The translations under genes were made by a program, and so were the position numbers. DNA of 18,028 nucleotides from Erysipelotrichaceae bacterium (lineage in GTDB: Bacteria > Bacillota_I > Bacilli_A > RFN20 > CAG-826). Positions 7,255-15,102 of the stretch are shown here, piece after piece; within the stretch, counting starts at the first letter, position 1, and the number at the start of each line of letters is the position of its first letter. A model generated the notes under the pieces. That model saw nothing but the letters and a program-made list of their open reading frames with translations, was not told where the DNA came from and searched no databases. Where the stretch lies: contig JAISVG010000093.1 in NCBI GenBank assembly GCA_031271635.1, positions 1-18,028 of the forward strand, read 5' to 3'.

Positions 7255-7869
7255 ATGAAAGATCAAATCAAATGGAAGAAATCGCGCCGGCTCGATTTCT
7301 CTTTACTTGAAAACCGTAAGGAATTCAAAAAAGCCGACATCAAAAAGGCCACCGAACGGGCTAAAGGCATTAAACCACGTCGTAAAGTTCTTTCCGGATA
7401 CGGAAAACAACTCCAAGAAAAGCAAAAACTACGTTTTCTTTATAATGTTTCTGAAAGACAATTCCGTCGTCTCTTTGGAATCGCTCAAAAGGCTAAGGGC
7501 GTAACTGGTTTAGAGTTTTTAAGAATTCTTGAATCACGACTTGATAATGTCGTCTATCGTCTCTTATTTGCCCCAACTCGAGCCGCCGCAAGACAACTTG
7601 TGGCTCATGGTCACATCTTAGTAAATGGTAAAAAAGTAGACATTCCTAGTTACCTAGTAAAAGTTAATGATGAGATTAGTATTAAAGCTACTTCACATGG
7701 TTTAAAAGTCATCACCGATTCCCTAGCCACATCACATGGTACAGTGGCTTATGTTAGTGTTGATCGTGACGCTATGAAAGGTTCCTTAAGCCGCCTTCCA
7801 GAAAGAAACGAACTTAATCAAGAAATTGATGAACATCAGATCATCGAATACTACAACCGTTTACTGTAA
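7255..7869 (+). CDS. rpsD: 30S ribosomal protein S4
   Basis: A 204-residue primary 16S rRNA-binding protein of the small subunit and a probable repressor of its own mRNA. The N-terminal S4 domain contains KPRRKVLSGYGKQLQEKQKL; the S4 RNA-binding domain is at about 94-158, with LESRLDNVVYRLLFAPTRAA and HGHILVNGKKVDIPSYLV. The usual Arg-rich start is replaced by MKDQIKWKKSRRLD, and there is no N-terminal Cys cluster, so it is the zinc-less type. AAAAGGAG ends 4 nt before the ATG. It is a single-gene transcript with its own promoter and terminator. Confidence 0.97.
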   Translation: MKDQIKWKKSRRLDFSLLENRKEFKKADIKKATERAKGIKPRRKVLSGYGKQLQEKQKLRFLYNVSERQFRRLFGIAQKAKGVTGLEFLRILESRLDNVVYRLLFAPTRAAARQLVAHGHILVNGKKVDIPSYLVKVNDEISIKATSHGLKVITDSLATSHGTVAYVSVDRDAMKGSLSRLPERNELNQEIDEHQIIEYYNRLL

Positions 7870-7882
7870 TCAAAACACTTAC

Positions 7883-7923
7883 AAAAAGACTGTTAGGAAA
7901 CAAACTCTTAGCAGTCTTTTTTT
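7883..7923 (+). terminator. Rho-independent terminator of rpsD, possibly bidirectional
   Basis: AAAAAGACTG (7883-7892) pairs perfectly with CAGTCTTTTT (7912-7921) around a 19-nt loop and ends in seven T (7917-7923). Because the 5' arm begins with five A, the hairpin also reads as a terminator on the minus strand. It may therefore stop the convergent tyrS-CBS transcript, for which I see no nearer terminator. Confidence 0.85.
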
Positions 7924-8328
7924 ATAAAAGAGATACATTTCAGTTAATAAGCATGGCACCTAAACAAAACATTTCCATCCAATGATATTTATATATATGG
8001 TTTAGCGTGACAAATTGTTTGTTCTTCGGTTTTTCTAAGCTTTTAGCAGTCGATCAAAGCAACGCGCACACCATCGCTATCCATCGCTAAAGAATTATAC
8101 AAGCGACTCAATTCGGTGATTTGTAGGCATTTCATTAGGCAATTTGTAGGATAATACCGCATAATCTGTCGTTAATACTAATGATAAGATAAAACGACAA
8201 GACAATTAGACGAGAAAATAAACACGAAAAATGATTATAAAAACGGCAAAATCATTAATAGTAAAGTTTTTTAAACAGTTTTGGTGATAGAGGGTCAATC
8301 CTGTTGTCTTTTCTTTCAATCACAACTC
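7924..8328. other. 405-nt gene-free gap between convergent genes
   Basis: No open frame with a start, Shine-Dalgarno or recognisable protein was found. Visible are a 10-bp tandem repeat (CCATCGCTAT then CCATCGCTAA, 8071-8090), two copies of ATTTGTAGG (8119-8127 and 8142-8150, 23 bp apart) and a small inverted repeat ACAAA-TTG-TTTGT (8010-8022). It may be the 3' untranslated region of the CBS gene, decayed sequence or an unrecognised RNA. Confidence 0.5.
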
Positions 8329-8733
8329 TTAGCTTGAAGCTTTAAGTTTAAAATAATTAAGAATGGCTTTCCTCGTAATGATTCCAATAAAACGTTTTAA
8401 ATCATCAATCACTGGAACGAAGTTCTGAGTTACCGCAACATCAATTAATTCAATCATATTACGGTAAATATCAATCGGCTTAATCTCCTTTTTAATTGGT
8501 ACTCCCCTTAGAGGAATGTTTTCAGCTTCACTTAGTTTAAACTCTTCATGGTTTTTGATATATCTTAGAAAGTCTCCCTCAGAAATAGAATTAATATATT
8601 CGCCAGCTTCATTAATAATCGGTAGCGAAGTATAACCGCTATTATGAATGGTTTCTAATGCCTGTCGTAGGCTCATTGATAAGAGAAGGTATTTGGTTTT
8701 ATCCTTCGGAGTAAGAAACATCAAGATATTCAT
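8329..8733 (-). CDS. CBS-domain pair protein, CbpB/DarB-like
   Basis: A 134-residue cytosolic protein made of two CBS motifs (about 10-62 and 78-127), a small nucleotide-sensing module. TLRQALE-like SLRQALETIHNSGYTSLPII, SEGDFLRYI and NFVPVIDDLKRFIGIITR resemble the stand-alone CBS proteins of Bacilli such as B. subtilis YkuL (CbpB/DarB), which binds cyclic di-AMP. The ligand here is inferred, not shown. The ATG lies 12 nt after the tyrS stop without a clear Shine-Dalgarno, so it probably depends on coupling to tyrS. Last gene of the lacI-tyrS-CBS unit. Confidence 0.8.
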   Translation of the reverse strand: MNILMFLTPKDKTKYLLLSMSLRQALETIHNSGYTSLPIINEAGEYINSISEGDFLRYIKNHEEFKLSEAENIPLRGVPIKKEIKPIDIYRNMIELIDVAVTQNFVPVIDDLKRFIGIITRKAILNYFKLKASS

Positions 8734-8745
8734 ACTAATATTATA

Positions 8746-9990
8746 TTAGTTTATTTTTATTAAAAAATTGTTCTTTTTACCTTTTTTAACAAAATAGTAC
8801 TTATTGAATAAAAGTGGGATCGCTTCAAGTTTAGTATCAGCGGTAACTAAATGATTATTGATTCTGAGGGCCCCAGCCTGAATAAACTCCCTTGTTTCAC
8901 GGTTACTACTTGTAATTTTAGCCGTAACAAGAAGACTAAATACATCGGTAATTGATGATATCATAGTGATGTTACTATTAAATAAATCTTGCAGTTCTCT
9001 TTCGCTTACGGTAGTCGGATCGCCTTCAAAAAGAACCCGACTCAACTTTAAAGCGTTTTCATACGCTTTAGTTCCGTGGACATCACTCACGATTTCTTTA
9101 GCTAAGAGTTTTTGAGCCAGTCTCTCACCTAAGTTAACAACATGATTCTTTTCAATCTTTTCAATTTCATCAAGACTTAAAAAAGTGAAAAGCTTTAAAT
9201 AACGAATCGCATCAGCATCATCAACATTAATAAAATACTGATAAAGTTGATATGGCGAAGTTAATTCCTCATCAAGAAATAAGGCTCCAGCTTCGCTTTT
9301 TCCAAATTTTTGCCCGCTAGAATTCATAATTAGATTAGCGGTGAAAACCTCGCACGGAGCTTCTTCGCCCTTCACTTTACGGATGAGTTCAAGGCCCGCG
9401 GTCATATTACCCCACTGGTCTGAACCACCAACTTGCATCTTAACGCCCATCGTTTCATAAAGATGTAAGAAATCGGTTGCCTGAATTAAAGAATAAGAGA
9501 ATTCCGTATAAGAGATACCGCCTTCAAGACGACTTTTAATCACATCCTTAGCCAAAAGATAATTCACCGAGAAATGTTTCCCATAGTCTCTTAAAAACTC
9601 AAGAAAAGAGATTTTTCCAATCCAATCATAATTATTAACCATCACGGCATTTTGATGATCAAGATTAATAAAACGTGATAACTGTTTTGTAATCGCGGCA
9701 ATATTCTTCTTTAGAGTTGTTTCATTAAGGAGCGATCGTTCCTTTGATTTGCCGCTTGGATCACCAATCATACCAGTCGCCCCACCACATAAAACAACAA
9801 TTCTCTGTCCTCTTTTTTGCAGTCTTGATAAAAGACTAATTAAAAGATAATTCCCCATATGAAGACTATGAAATGAAGGATCAAAGCAACAATAAATCGT
9901 AGTCCCCTCCTTTAATTGTTGTTTTATCTTTGTTTCATTTGAACAATCCTTTAAGATACCTCGTAGTTTTAATTCTTGAATAATGTCCAT
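8746..9990 (-). CDS. tyrS: Tyrosyl-tRNA synthetase
   Basis: A 414-residue class I enzyme that charges tRNA-Tyr. The Rossmann signature reads IYCCFDPSFHSLHMGN: Y32-33 region, D37, and H44-M-G-N47 in place of HIGH; the usual Gly before FDP is Cys. The second signature is K228-F-G-K-S232. Tyr-pocket motifs SYSLIQATDFLHLY and QVGGSDQWGN are intact. The C-terminus (from about 345) is an S4-like RNA-binding domain, so it is full length. AGGAGAG ends 3 nt before the ATG and overlaps the stop codon of the regulator gene. No T-box leader is present: control would come from the LacI-type regulator promoter or readthrough, which is unusual for tyrS in Bacillota. Confidence 0.97.
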   Translation of the reverse strand: MDIIQELKLRGILKDCSNETKIKQQLKEGTTIYCCFDPSFHSLHMGNYLLISLLSRLQKRGQRIVVLCGGATGMIGDPSGKSKERSLLNETTLKKNIAAITKQLSRFINLDHQNAVMVNNYDWIGKISFLEFLRDYGKHFSVNYLLAKDVIKSRLEGGISYTEFSYSLIQATDFLHLYETMGVKMQVGGSDQWGNMTAGLELIRKVKGEEAPCEVFTANLIMNSSGQKFGKSEAGALFLDEELTSPYQLYQYFINVDDADAIRYLKLFTFLSLDEIEKIEKNHVVNLGERLAQKLLAKEIVSDVHGTKAYENALKLSRVLFEGDPTTVSERELQDLFNSNITMISSITDVFSLLVTAKITSSNRETREFIQAGALRINNHLVTADTKLEAIPLLFNKYYFVKKGKKNNFLIKIN

Positions 9991-9998
9991 TGTCTCTC

Positions 9999-10976
9999 CT
10001 ATTTTGAAGTCCCACGCTTGATATAGTATACATCTAAATTATTAATATTTGAGGATGGGTGATGAAAAACCATTGTCTCAATAATACGTCGCCCCACTTT
10101 ATTTCCTAAAGCCTTATAATCAACATTTAACACCGAAATCGCCGGCGTTGTTGTTCTTAATAAATCACTCGACACAAGACTTAATAAACCATAATCTTGA
10201 ACCAGACGGAGATTATTTTCATTAATAACTCTTAAAACCGCATGGGCTTGCATCGGACTAAAAGTAATATATAATCCTGCTTCATGGGTTGGAATATATT
10301 CCCCAAGAAAAGCATAATTAGAAATATAGTCGTTTCCAAGTGAAATCTGCTCTAAAACTCCATGACGTCGGTTTTGATGATTCTTAAGAATCTCGCTTAC
10401 TGAGACATCAAGGTAATCCTCGCTCGATTTTACATAATAAATATTCTTATAATCATTCTTTTCAAGGACGGTCATGAGAATCGATTTAACATCTAAAATA
10501 AACTGAACATTATTGATGTTAAATGGTTCACGATTGGCAATAAAATAAAGCGGCATTTTTAAAGTCTTAAGGTTTTCAATATTCTTAAGTGATAATGTAG
10601 CACAAAGAAGAATTAAAAGATCCGCGTGCTCTAGATTGCTCTCCTTAAATGAAACAATGTCATCACTTGGGTGGATTACCTGGAGGGCCACACTAATCTT
10701 GTGTGGTGTAAGAGTATTCACAAGCGCACTAATGAAGTCAAAATGGTACTCGTCTTTTAAATGACCATAAACGACTTTAACGCTAAGATTTTTTTTCGTA
10801 TTCTCGACTTTCGTAAGAACCCCAAAGGAAAAACCTAGTTTTTCAATAGCCTTATTAATCACTTTTAAAGTCTCATCGTTAACAAGTTCTGGAGTATTGA
10901 TGGCCCGTGAAACCGTCGCTAAAGAAACATTCGCCAGTTTCGCAACATCCCTAATCGTAACGCGTTGTTTCTTCAT
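9999..10976 (-). CDS. LacI-family transcriptional regulator
   Basis: 325 residues. The N-terminal helix-turn-helix is canonical: VTIRDVAKLANVSLATVSRA (6-25), followed by a hinge-like helix (VNDETLKVINKAIEKLGF). The effector domain (about 65-325) has the periplasmic-binding-protein fold pattern but is strongly diverged, so the ligand cannot be guessed. tyrS starts 8 nt downstream. The ATG has no Shine-Dalgarno and lies 6 nt after a perfect TATAAT, so the mRNA is probably leaderless. A 21-bp palindrome sits inside this promoter, suggesting autoregulation and control of tyrS and the CBS gene. The usual sugar-catabolism neighbours are absent. Confidence 0.9.
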   Translation of the reverse strand: MKKQRVTIRDVAKLANVSLATVSRAINTPELVNDETLKVINKAIEKLGFSFGVLTKVENTKKNLSVKVVYGHLKDEYHFDFISALVNTLTPHKISVALQVIHPSDDIVSFKESNLEHADLLILLCATLSLKNIENLKTLKMPLYFIANREPFNINNVQFILDVKSILMTVLEKNDYKNIYYVKSSEDYLDVSVSEILKNHQNRRHGVLEQISLGNDYISNYAFLGEYIPTHEAGLYITFSPMQAHAVLRVINENNLRLVQDYGLLSLVSSDLLRTTTPAISVLNVDYKALGNKVGRRIIETMVFHHPSSNINNLDVYYIKRGTSK

Positions 10977-10982
10977 AAGAAC

Positions 10983-11011
10983 ATTATATGAAAATTATTT
11001 TCATATTGCAA
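10983..11011 (-). promoter_or_regulatory. Promoter of the LacI-type regulator - tyrS - CBS unit
   Basis: On the minus strand TTGCAA (11011-11006), a 17-bp spacer (11005-10989) and a perfect TATAAT (10988-10983) are followed by only GTTCTT before the ATG at 10976. Transcription should start at or next to the A of the ATG. Confidence 0.75.
10986..11006. promoter_or_regulatory. Perfect 21-bp palindrome, candidate LacI-type operator
   Basis: The arms ATATGAAAAT (10986-10995) and ATTTTCATAT (10997-11006) are perfect inverse complements around one base. The core TGAAAA-TTA-TTTTCA recalls LacI-family sites (for example cre, TGWAANCGNTNWCA) but lacks the central CG and is one base longer. It fills the spacer between -35 and -10, so a bound protein would block RNA polymerase. 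A weaker GAAA/TTTC inverted repeat (11012-11021) is centred about 20.5 bp away, close to two helical turns. Confidence 0.6.
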
Positions 11012-11030
11012 GAAAGTTTTCACAAAAATT

Positions 11031-12092
11031 TTAATCGTTTAAATTTACCCGAACTAAACGTTTGTTTGGCATTAATTTACGACCGACTTTCGCCTCATTT
11101 CTTCCATTTAACATCACTAAATCACCAGTAAAACTAGAGGTACTATTCTTAATAATGTAGCTTCCTACTCCGTATAAATCTACCGGAACTCCAAGTTTTT
11201 TAAACTGACGGATCTTCGTCGGCGAAAAACCACTTGAAACAATAATTTTAACCTCTAAAAAACCAGCCTCATCAAGCACGCTTCTTAAGGCTTTAATTAG
11301 CTTCGGAGAGACCCCGTAGTTTTCCGGTTTCACCTCATTAATCCTCTCAAAATAAGCATCAATTAAAGAGATAGAAGTATCAATTCGAACCGCCCCTAAA
11401 TGCCCTTTTAAGGCTCTCGCGAGGGATAAAGTATCGTTAATAACATCATTATGATAGTCTACTAAAGCGGTAACAGCTTCCTTTGGATAAGTTTCGTGAT
11501 AAAGTTTTGCTGCTTTGATGACATCGCCACCACAGACTTGAATTAAGGCATGAGGCATCGTTCCCATTCCTTTAATACCCATTAAGGCTCCTTGTTCATC
11601 AGTAGAAAATTTCCTAATTCCTGCCACATAACTCGCATAACCATCGCCCCTTTGTGTTAGGGGGTCATCTTGTCGATCGGCCATCGAAAAGACAGGAATC
11701 GGGGCAGCGGCTCGTAAAATACGACGCGTATTTGTCGCGACCGCAGTCCGGCGTGACAAAATCCCATCAATAATGCTTTCTAAAAAACCAAAGTTTTCAT
11801 ATTTTCCCTTAATTAGTAAGACTGGTTCTTGATTCTTAATAATGTCACCATCATGAAGGGCATAAATCTCTAGTTCTAAGGGCTTAATCGCATAAGTTTT
11901 AATAAGCGATAAAACTTCATCAATCCCGCAAAGCATCGCATTATTGGCTCTTTGAAAAAACTGCATCGTCACAATATTGCCTGGAAGATGCTTAGCAACA
12001 ATTGCTTGACTCTTTAAAAAATAATTTGCCGCATATTTTTTAATATCAGCCTTAGGATCAAAGTAAAACCTTGTTAAATCAAATCTCTTCAT
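11031..12092 (-). CDS. pncB: Nicotinate phosphoribosyltransferase
   Basis: A 353-residue enzyme of NAD salvage: nicotinate plus PRPP gives nicotinate mononucleotide. Diagnostic stretches are FSMADRQDDPLTQRGDGYAS (135-154), GTMPHAL with H181, LVDYHNDVINDTLSLARAL (210-228), VRIDTS and a C-terminal VSSGFSP...YGVGS phosphate-binding barrel end. It is the shorter NAPRTase form rather than quinolinate phosphoribosyltransferase. ATG 12092 (MKRFDLTRFYF) is preferred, with GGAG 10 nt upstream; an in-frame TTG at 12113 would add 7 residues and overlap the Shine-Dalgarno. It overlaps the end of the M42 peptidase gene by 14 nt. Last of the six-gene chain. Confidence 0.88.
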   Translation of the reverse strand: MKRFDLTRFYFDPKADIKKYAANYFLKSQAIVAKHLPGNIVTMQFFQRANNAMLCGIDEVLSLIKTYAIKPLELEIYALHDGDIIKNQEPVLLIKGKYENFGFLESIIDGILSRRTAVATNTRRILRAAAPIPVFSMADRQDDPLTQRGDGYASYVAGIRKFSTDEQGALMGIKGMGTMPHALIQVCGGDVIKAAKLYHETYPKEAVTALVDYHNDVINDTLSLARALKGHLGAVRIDTSISLIDAYFERINEVKPENYGVSPKLIKALRSVLDEAGFLEVKIIVSSGFSPTKIRQFKKLGVPVDLYGVGSYIIKNSTSSFTGDLVMLNGRNEAKVGRKLMPNKRLVRVNLND

Positions 12093-13140
12093 CTTCAAAA
12101 TACTCCAAAACAATTTTTAGTAACATTAATAAGGATTTCTTGGCGGCTTCTAAATCATTAATATCATAAACTGATGTCGCCGAGTGTAGGGATCTGGCTG
12201 GAAGGCCATGGACTAAGACCGGGACGCCTTGATAGACTTTTTGAATCTCACTTGCATCAGTTCCTCCCATTGATTGATAGAATTGAAATGGTACTTTTGC
12301 TAAGGTGCAAGCTCTAATTTGAAGATCCATTAAACGTTTATTAAGGATTTGTTTTGGATCTAAGAAACGGACTAGGGGGCCTTTTCCTAAATGGCCCATT
12401 TCTAATTCATCAAGGAGATGGTCTCTTGTCGGTGAAGCATCAAGGACAATTGCTAAATCAGGTTTAACAAAATGAGTCGCGGTAATCGCGCCCCTTGCTC
12501 CAACCTCTTCTTCCACGGTATTAACAATGACTAAATGATAAGGTAAGTCTTGTTTATCGACTGTCTTTAAAAGTTCTAAACCCATAAACACCCCATAACG
12601 ATCATCGATGGCTTTAGAGATAATCCGGTGTTGATTAAGGACTTGAAACGGGGCATCATAAGTAAGCATTAAACCCATAGTCACTCCGTTTTTTATAGCG
12701 TCTTCTTTTGAGGTAAACCCAAAATCAAACTGGAAGTCACCAATTTTTGGTTCATTAGCAGGACCGCTTTTTAAGTGTGGTGCCGGTGCTAAAATTGTAC
12801 CATGAAGCACCTTTTGATTTTTTAAGGTCATCCGGACTAAAGTACCAGGAAGACTACTAAGATTATGACTTCCAAGATCTTTTACATGGATAAAACCGCC
12901 TTGATCAATGCTCACCACCATAAAGCCTACTTCATCCATATGAGAGGCAATCATGATTGTCTTTGCCTGCGGATTAAGTGAATATTTATAAGCAAAAAGA
13001 TTTCCCAAGTTGTCCTTCTTGATCGTGACATGATACTTTTGATATTCAGTAATTAAAAACTTCGCTAGATGATTTTCAAAAGAAGAAACGGCATCAAGTT
13101 GAGTTAGTTGTTTTAGTAGTTTTAGATCTAATTGTTTCAT
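12079..13140 (-). CDS. M42-family metallo-aminopeptidase (FrvX/PepA-like)
   Basis: A 353-residue cytosolic aminopeptidase expected to form large oligomeric shells and trim peptides. Binuclear metal-site motifs are visible: H67-M-D69 in ASHMDEVG, D179/D180 in AIDDRYG, the Glu triplet 210-212 in VEEEVGARGA (catalytic base and ligand), D234 in VLDAS and a late His in LHSATS. It could be a glutamyl aminopeptidase or a broad-specificity member; specificity cannot be read. The ATG overlaps the trmB stop (ATGA); GGAG lies about 14 nt upstream inside trmB. Coupled with pepV, it would recycle peptides to amino acids. Confidence 0.92.
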   Translation of the reverse strand: MKQLDLKLLKQLTQLDAVSSFENHLAKFLITEYQKYHVTIKKDNLGNLFAYKYSLNPQAKTIMIASHMDEVGFMVVSIDQGGFIHVKDLGSHNLSSLPGTLVRMTLKNQKVLHGTILAPAPHLKSGPANEPKIGDFQFDFGFTSKEDAIKNGVTMGLMLTYDAPFQVLNQHRIISKAIDDRYGVFMGLELLKTVDKQDLPYHLVIVNTVEEEVGARGAITATHFVKPDLAIVLDASPTRDHLLDELEMGHLGKGPLVRFLDPKQILNKRLMDLQIRACTLAKVPFQFYQSMGGTDASEIQKVYQGVPVLVHGLPARSLHSATSVYDINDLEAAKKSLLMLLKIVLEYFEDEEI

Positions 13141-13745
13141 ACCTTAATAAACACTCCTCTTCTTATTTTAACTCCTTTTAATCGAAAAGCATGTTCATAC
13201 TCAGTTTCAGCATCAATCGTCGTTTGTAACTGATAATCTTCATCAATTGTTACGGGGTTAAAACTAGATGCTGCGAAAGTCTCTTTAGCAAACTCAAACA
13301 AAGAAGCATTATCCGTCTTAAAGAACACCAAACCGCCAAGTTTTAAAATATGATGGAATTTACTGAGGGCTCTAAGACTTAAAAGCCGTCTCTTTTCATG
13401 TTTTTGTTTCGGCCATGGATCAGGAAAATTAAGAAAAATACCGTTAACCTTTTCTTCTAAAGATAGAGTCTCAAACGCAAAAAAATCAGCATTGACTAGT
13501 TTCACGTTAGTGAGTTTCTTAGCTTGAACTTTTTCAAGTGCAAAACCTAAGACAGTCGCATTTTTTTCAAAGCCAATAAAATTCACTTTCGGAAAGCGTT
13601 CTGCCATCGTAGTAATAAACGCGCCTTTCCCCGTTCCAATTTCAAGAAAAGTATCACCAGTAATTAATAAGTCATCTGGCGCGACGACAATGTCTTTAGC
13701 GTTCTTTAAAAGTTGGACCTTACTCTGACTGTATCTGACTCGCAT
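13137..13745 (-). CDS. trmB: tRNA (guanine-N7-)-methyltransferase
   Basis: A 202-residue SAM-dependent methyltransferase that makes m7G46 in the tRNA variable loop. The SAM loop FLEIGTGKGAFITTMAERFP (33-52) and the family signature LNFPDPWPKQKHEKRRL (105-121) are present, as is the C-terminal TDNASLFEFA. The length fits the usual range of about 200-215. AGGA lies about 7 nt before the ATG. The first 26 nt overlap the end of pepV. Confidence 0.96.
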   Translation of the reverse strand: MRVRYSQSKVQLLKNAKDIVVAPDDLLITGDTFLEIGTGKGAFITTMAERFPKVNFIGFEKNATVLGFALEKVQAKKLTNVKLVNADFFAFETLSLEEKVNGIFLNFPDPWPKQKHEKRRLLSLRALSKFHHILKLGGLVFFKTDNASLFEFAKETFAASSFNPVTIDEDYQLQTTIDAETEYEHAFRLKGVKIRRGVFIKV

Positions 13746-15102
13746 CTAATTGTCCTAACTCGTAAATCGCCTTCGCATAAACACTAATTAACTGATAAAA
13801 CTTGGTTACTTTCATTCTTTCGTCATTGCCGTGAATATGATCATCTTCATCTTCAAACATCGGTCCAAAAGCCACCATATTTTTACTCTCTTTGGCATAA
13901 GTTCCGCCGCCACTTGTAAGTGGGGTGCGGCTTTGATCTTTAAAAGTGGTTTGATAGACCTGATTCAGTGTTGTTACAAGTTTGGAGTTTAAATCAAAAA
14001 ACAATAATTCGTGAGTTTTAAAAACCGTTATCTTTGGTTTGATTTTAGTTAAAGCAATATTAATGCAGTTATGAAACTGCGACAAACTCATGCCCTCAGG
14101 ATAACGATAATCAAACCAGAGTTCTAATTGATTCTTTTCATATTTTAGAAGACAAAGCGCAAGGGTGCTCGCTTTGAGGTGAGGTCCAAAGCGATATAAA
14201 TTAAGTCCCCGACCATTAAGATCTTTTACCAGTTCAACTAGAATAGCAACTTTTTTATCATATAAAGCTAAGAGTTCGAGGGCATATAGGCCAGCATTAA
14301 TCCCTTTATCTGGCTCCATCGCGTGTGCGGGTTTGCCAATGATTTTAATATGATTATGTTCGTAAGTAAACTTAAGCTTTCGTTCTTTTAAATAGGTAAT
14401 ATCATAGTAATCGCCCATCGGCTTTTTATACTCAAGATGACATTCATCAATCACCATATTGCTAGCTTGACCGCCATGAATTTTTGCAATTGGAGTCCGC
14501 TTTGTTTTTAGATTTAATTTAAAGCCAATCGCACCTTTTTCTGCATATATTAAAGGAAAATCTGCATCTGGAGTAAAGCCGTATTTCGGATAAGGCTTTT
14601 GTAACTCATGGTAGTAATACTTAAGACAACTTGAGCCCCGTTCCTCATCACCACCAATAACTAGATTAACAAGATAATCATTAACTAAATGATGGTCTTG
14701 CAGGAGTTTAAGTGCAAAGAGAGCCGCAACTAAAGGTCCTTTATCATCGGTAATACCCCGCCCATAAAAAAAATCATGTTTTTCAGTCAGCGTAAAAGGG
14801 TCAAAGGTCCAGCCCTTGGTTGCTGGTACGACATCGACATGCGCGGCGACAGTAATTAAATTATCCGTCTTGGCTCCACTTCGAATTTCAACCACGCGGT
14901 TTTTAAATAAGGCAGTTTTAAGCCCTAAAGTCGCTGCTTTTTCATTTATTAATTTTAAAGCTGAAGAAACACTAATGCCATAAGGATGTTCTTCACTGAC
15001 GGTACTATTATCATATACCGATGGGACTGCTATTAATTCCTTTAAGAAAGCTTTCGCGGCATCATAGTATTCTTTTGCTAAAGTCTCAAAATCAAGCGTC
15101 AA
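13720..15102 (-). CDS. pepV: M20 dipeptidase, PepV type
   Basis: A 460-residue zinc dipeptidase of the cytosol. Metal and catalytic residues are H88-V-D90 in AAHVDVVP, D119 in YGRGITDDKGP, the pair E153-E154 in GGDEERGS, D179 in FTPDADFP and a His near the C-terminus in DDHIHGNDE. The lid domain lies between the two catalytic halves. The start is TTG at 15102 (read as Met): AAAGGAGA lies 8 nt upstream and the N-terminus TLDFETLAKEYYDAAKAFLK matches PepV starts. It overlaps the end of coaX by 11 nt. Xaa-His dipeptidase is the common alternative name. Confidence 0.93.
   Translation of the reverse strand: MTLDFETLAKEYYDAAKAFLKELIAVPSVYDNSTVSEEHPYGISVSSALKLINEKAATLGLKTALFKNRVVEIRSGAKTDNLITVAAHVDVVPATKGWTFDPFTLTEKHDFFYGRGITDDKGPLVAALFALKLLQDHHLVNDYLVNLVIGGDEERGSSCLKYYYHELQKPYPKYGFTPDADFPLIYAEKGAIGFKLNLKTKRTPIAKIHGGQASNMVIDECHLEYKKPMGDYYDITYLKERKLKFTYEHNHIKIIGKPAHAMEPDKGINAGLYALELLALYDKKVAILVELVKDLNGRGLNLYRFGPHLKASTLALCLLKYEKNQLELWFDYRYPEGMSLSQFHNCINIALTKIKPKITVFKTHELLFFDLNSKLVTTLNQVYQTTFKDQSRTPLTSGGGTYAKESKNMVAFGPMFEDEDDHIHGNDERMKVTKFYQLISVYAKAIYELGQLDASQIQSE

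Noticed and set aside
8043..8210. Minus-strand peptide-like fragments ending in AMDSDGVRVALIDC
   Set aside because: They need a frameshift, have no start or Shine-Dalgarno and match no family I know; chance is as likely as a pseudogene.
9844..9870. HMGN instead of HIGH in TyrRS as a sign of inactivity
   Set aside because: All other signatures are intact, and variation at the last His of HIGH also occurs in functional TyrRS; low interest.
9990..9998. T-box leader for tyrS
   Set aside because: Only 8 nt separate the regulator stop from the tyrS ATG, leaving no room for one.
12093..12113. TTG start of pncB at 12113
   Set aside because: The added residues contain the GGAG that serves the ATG at 12092, and NAPRTase homologues start near MKRFDLTRFYF.
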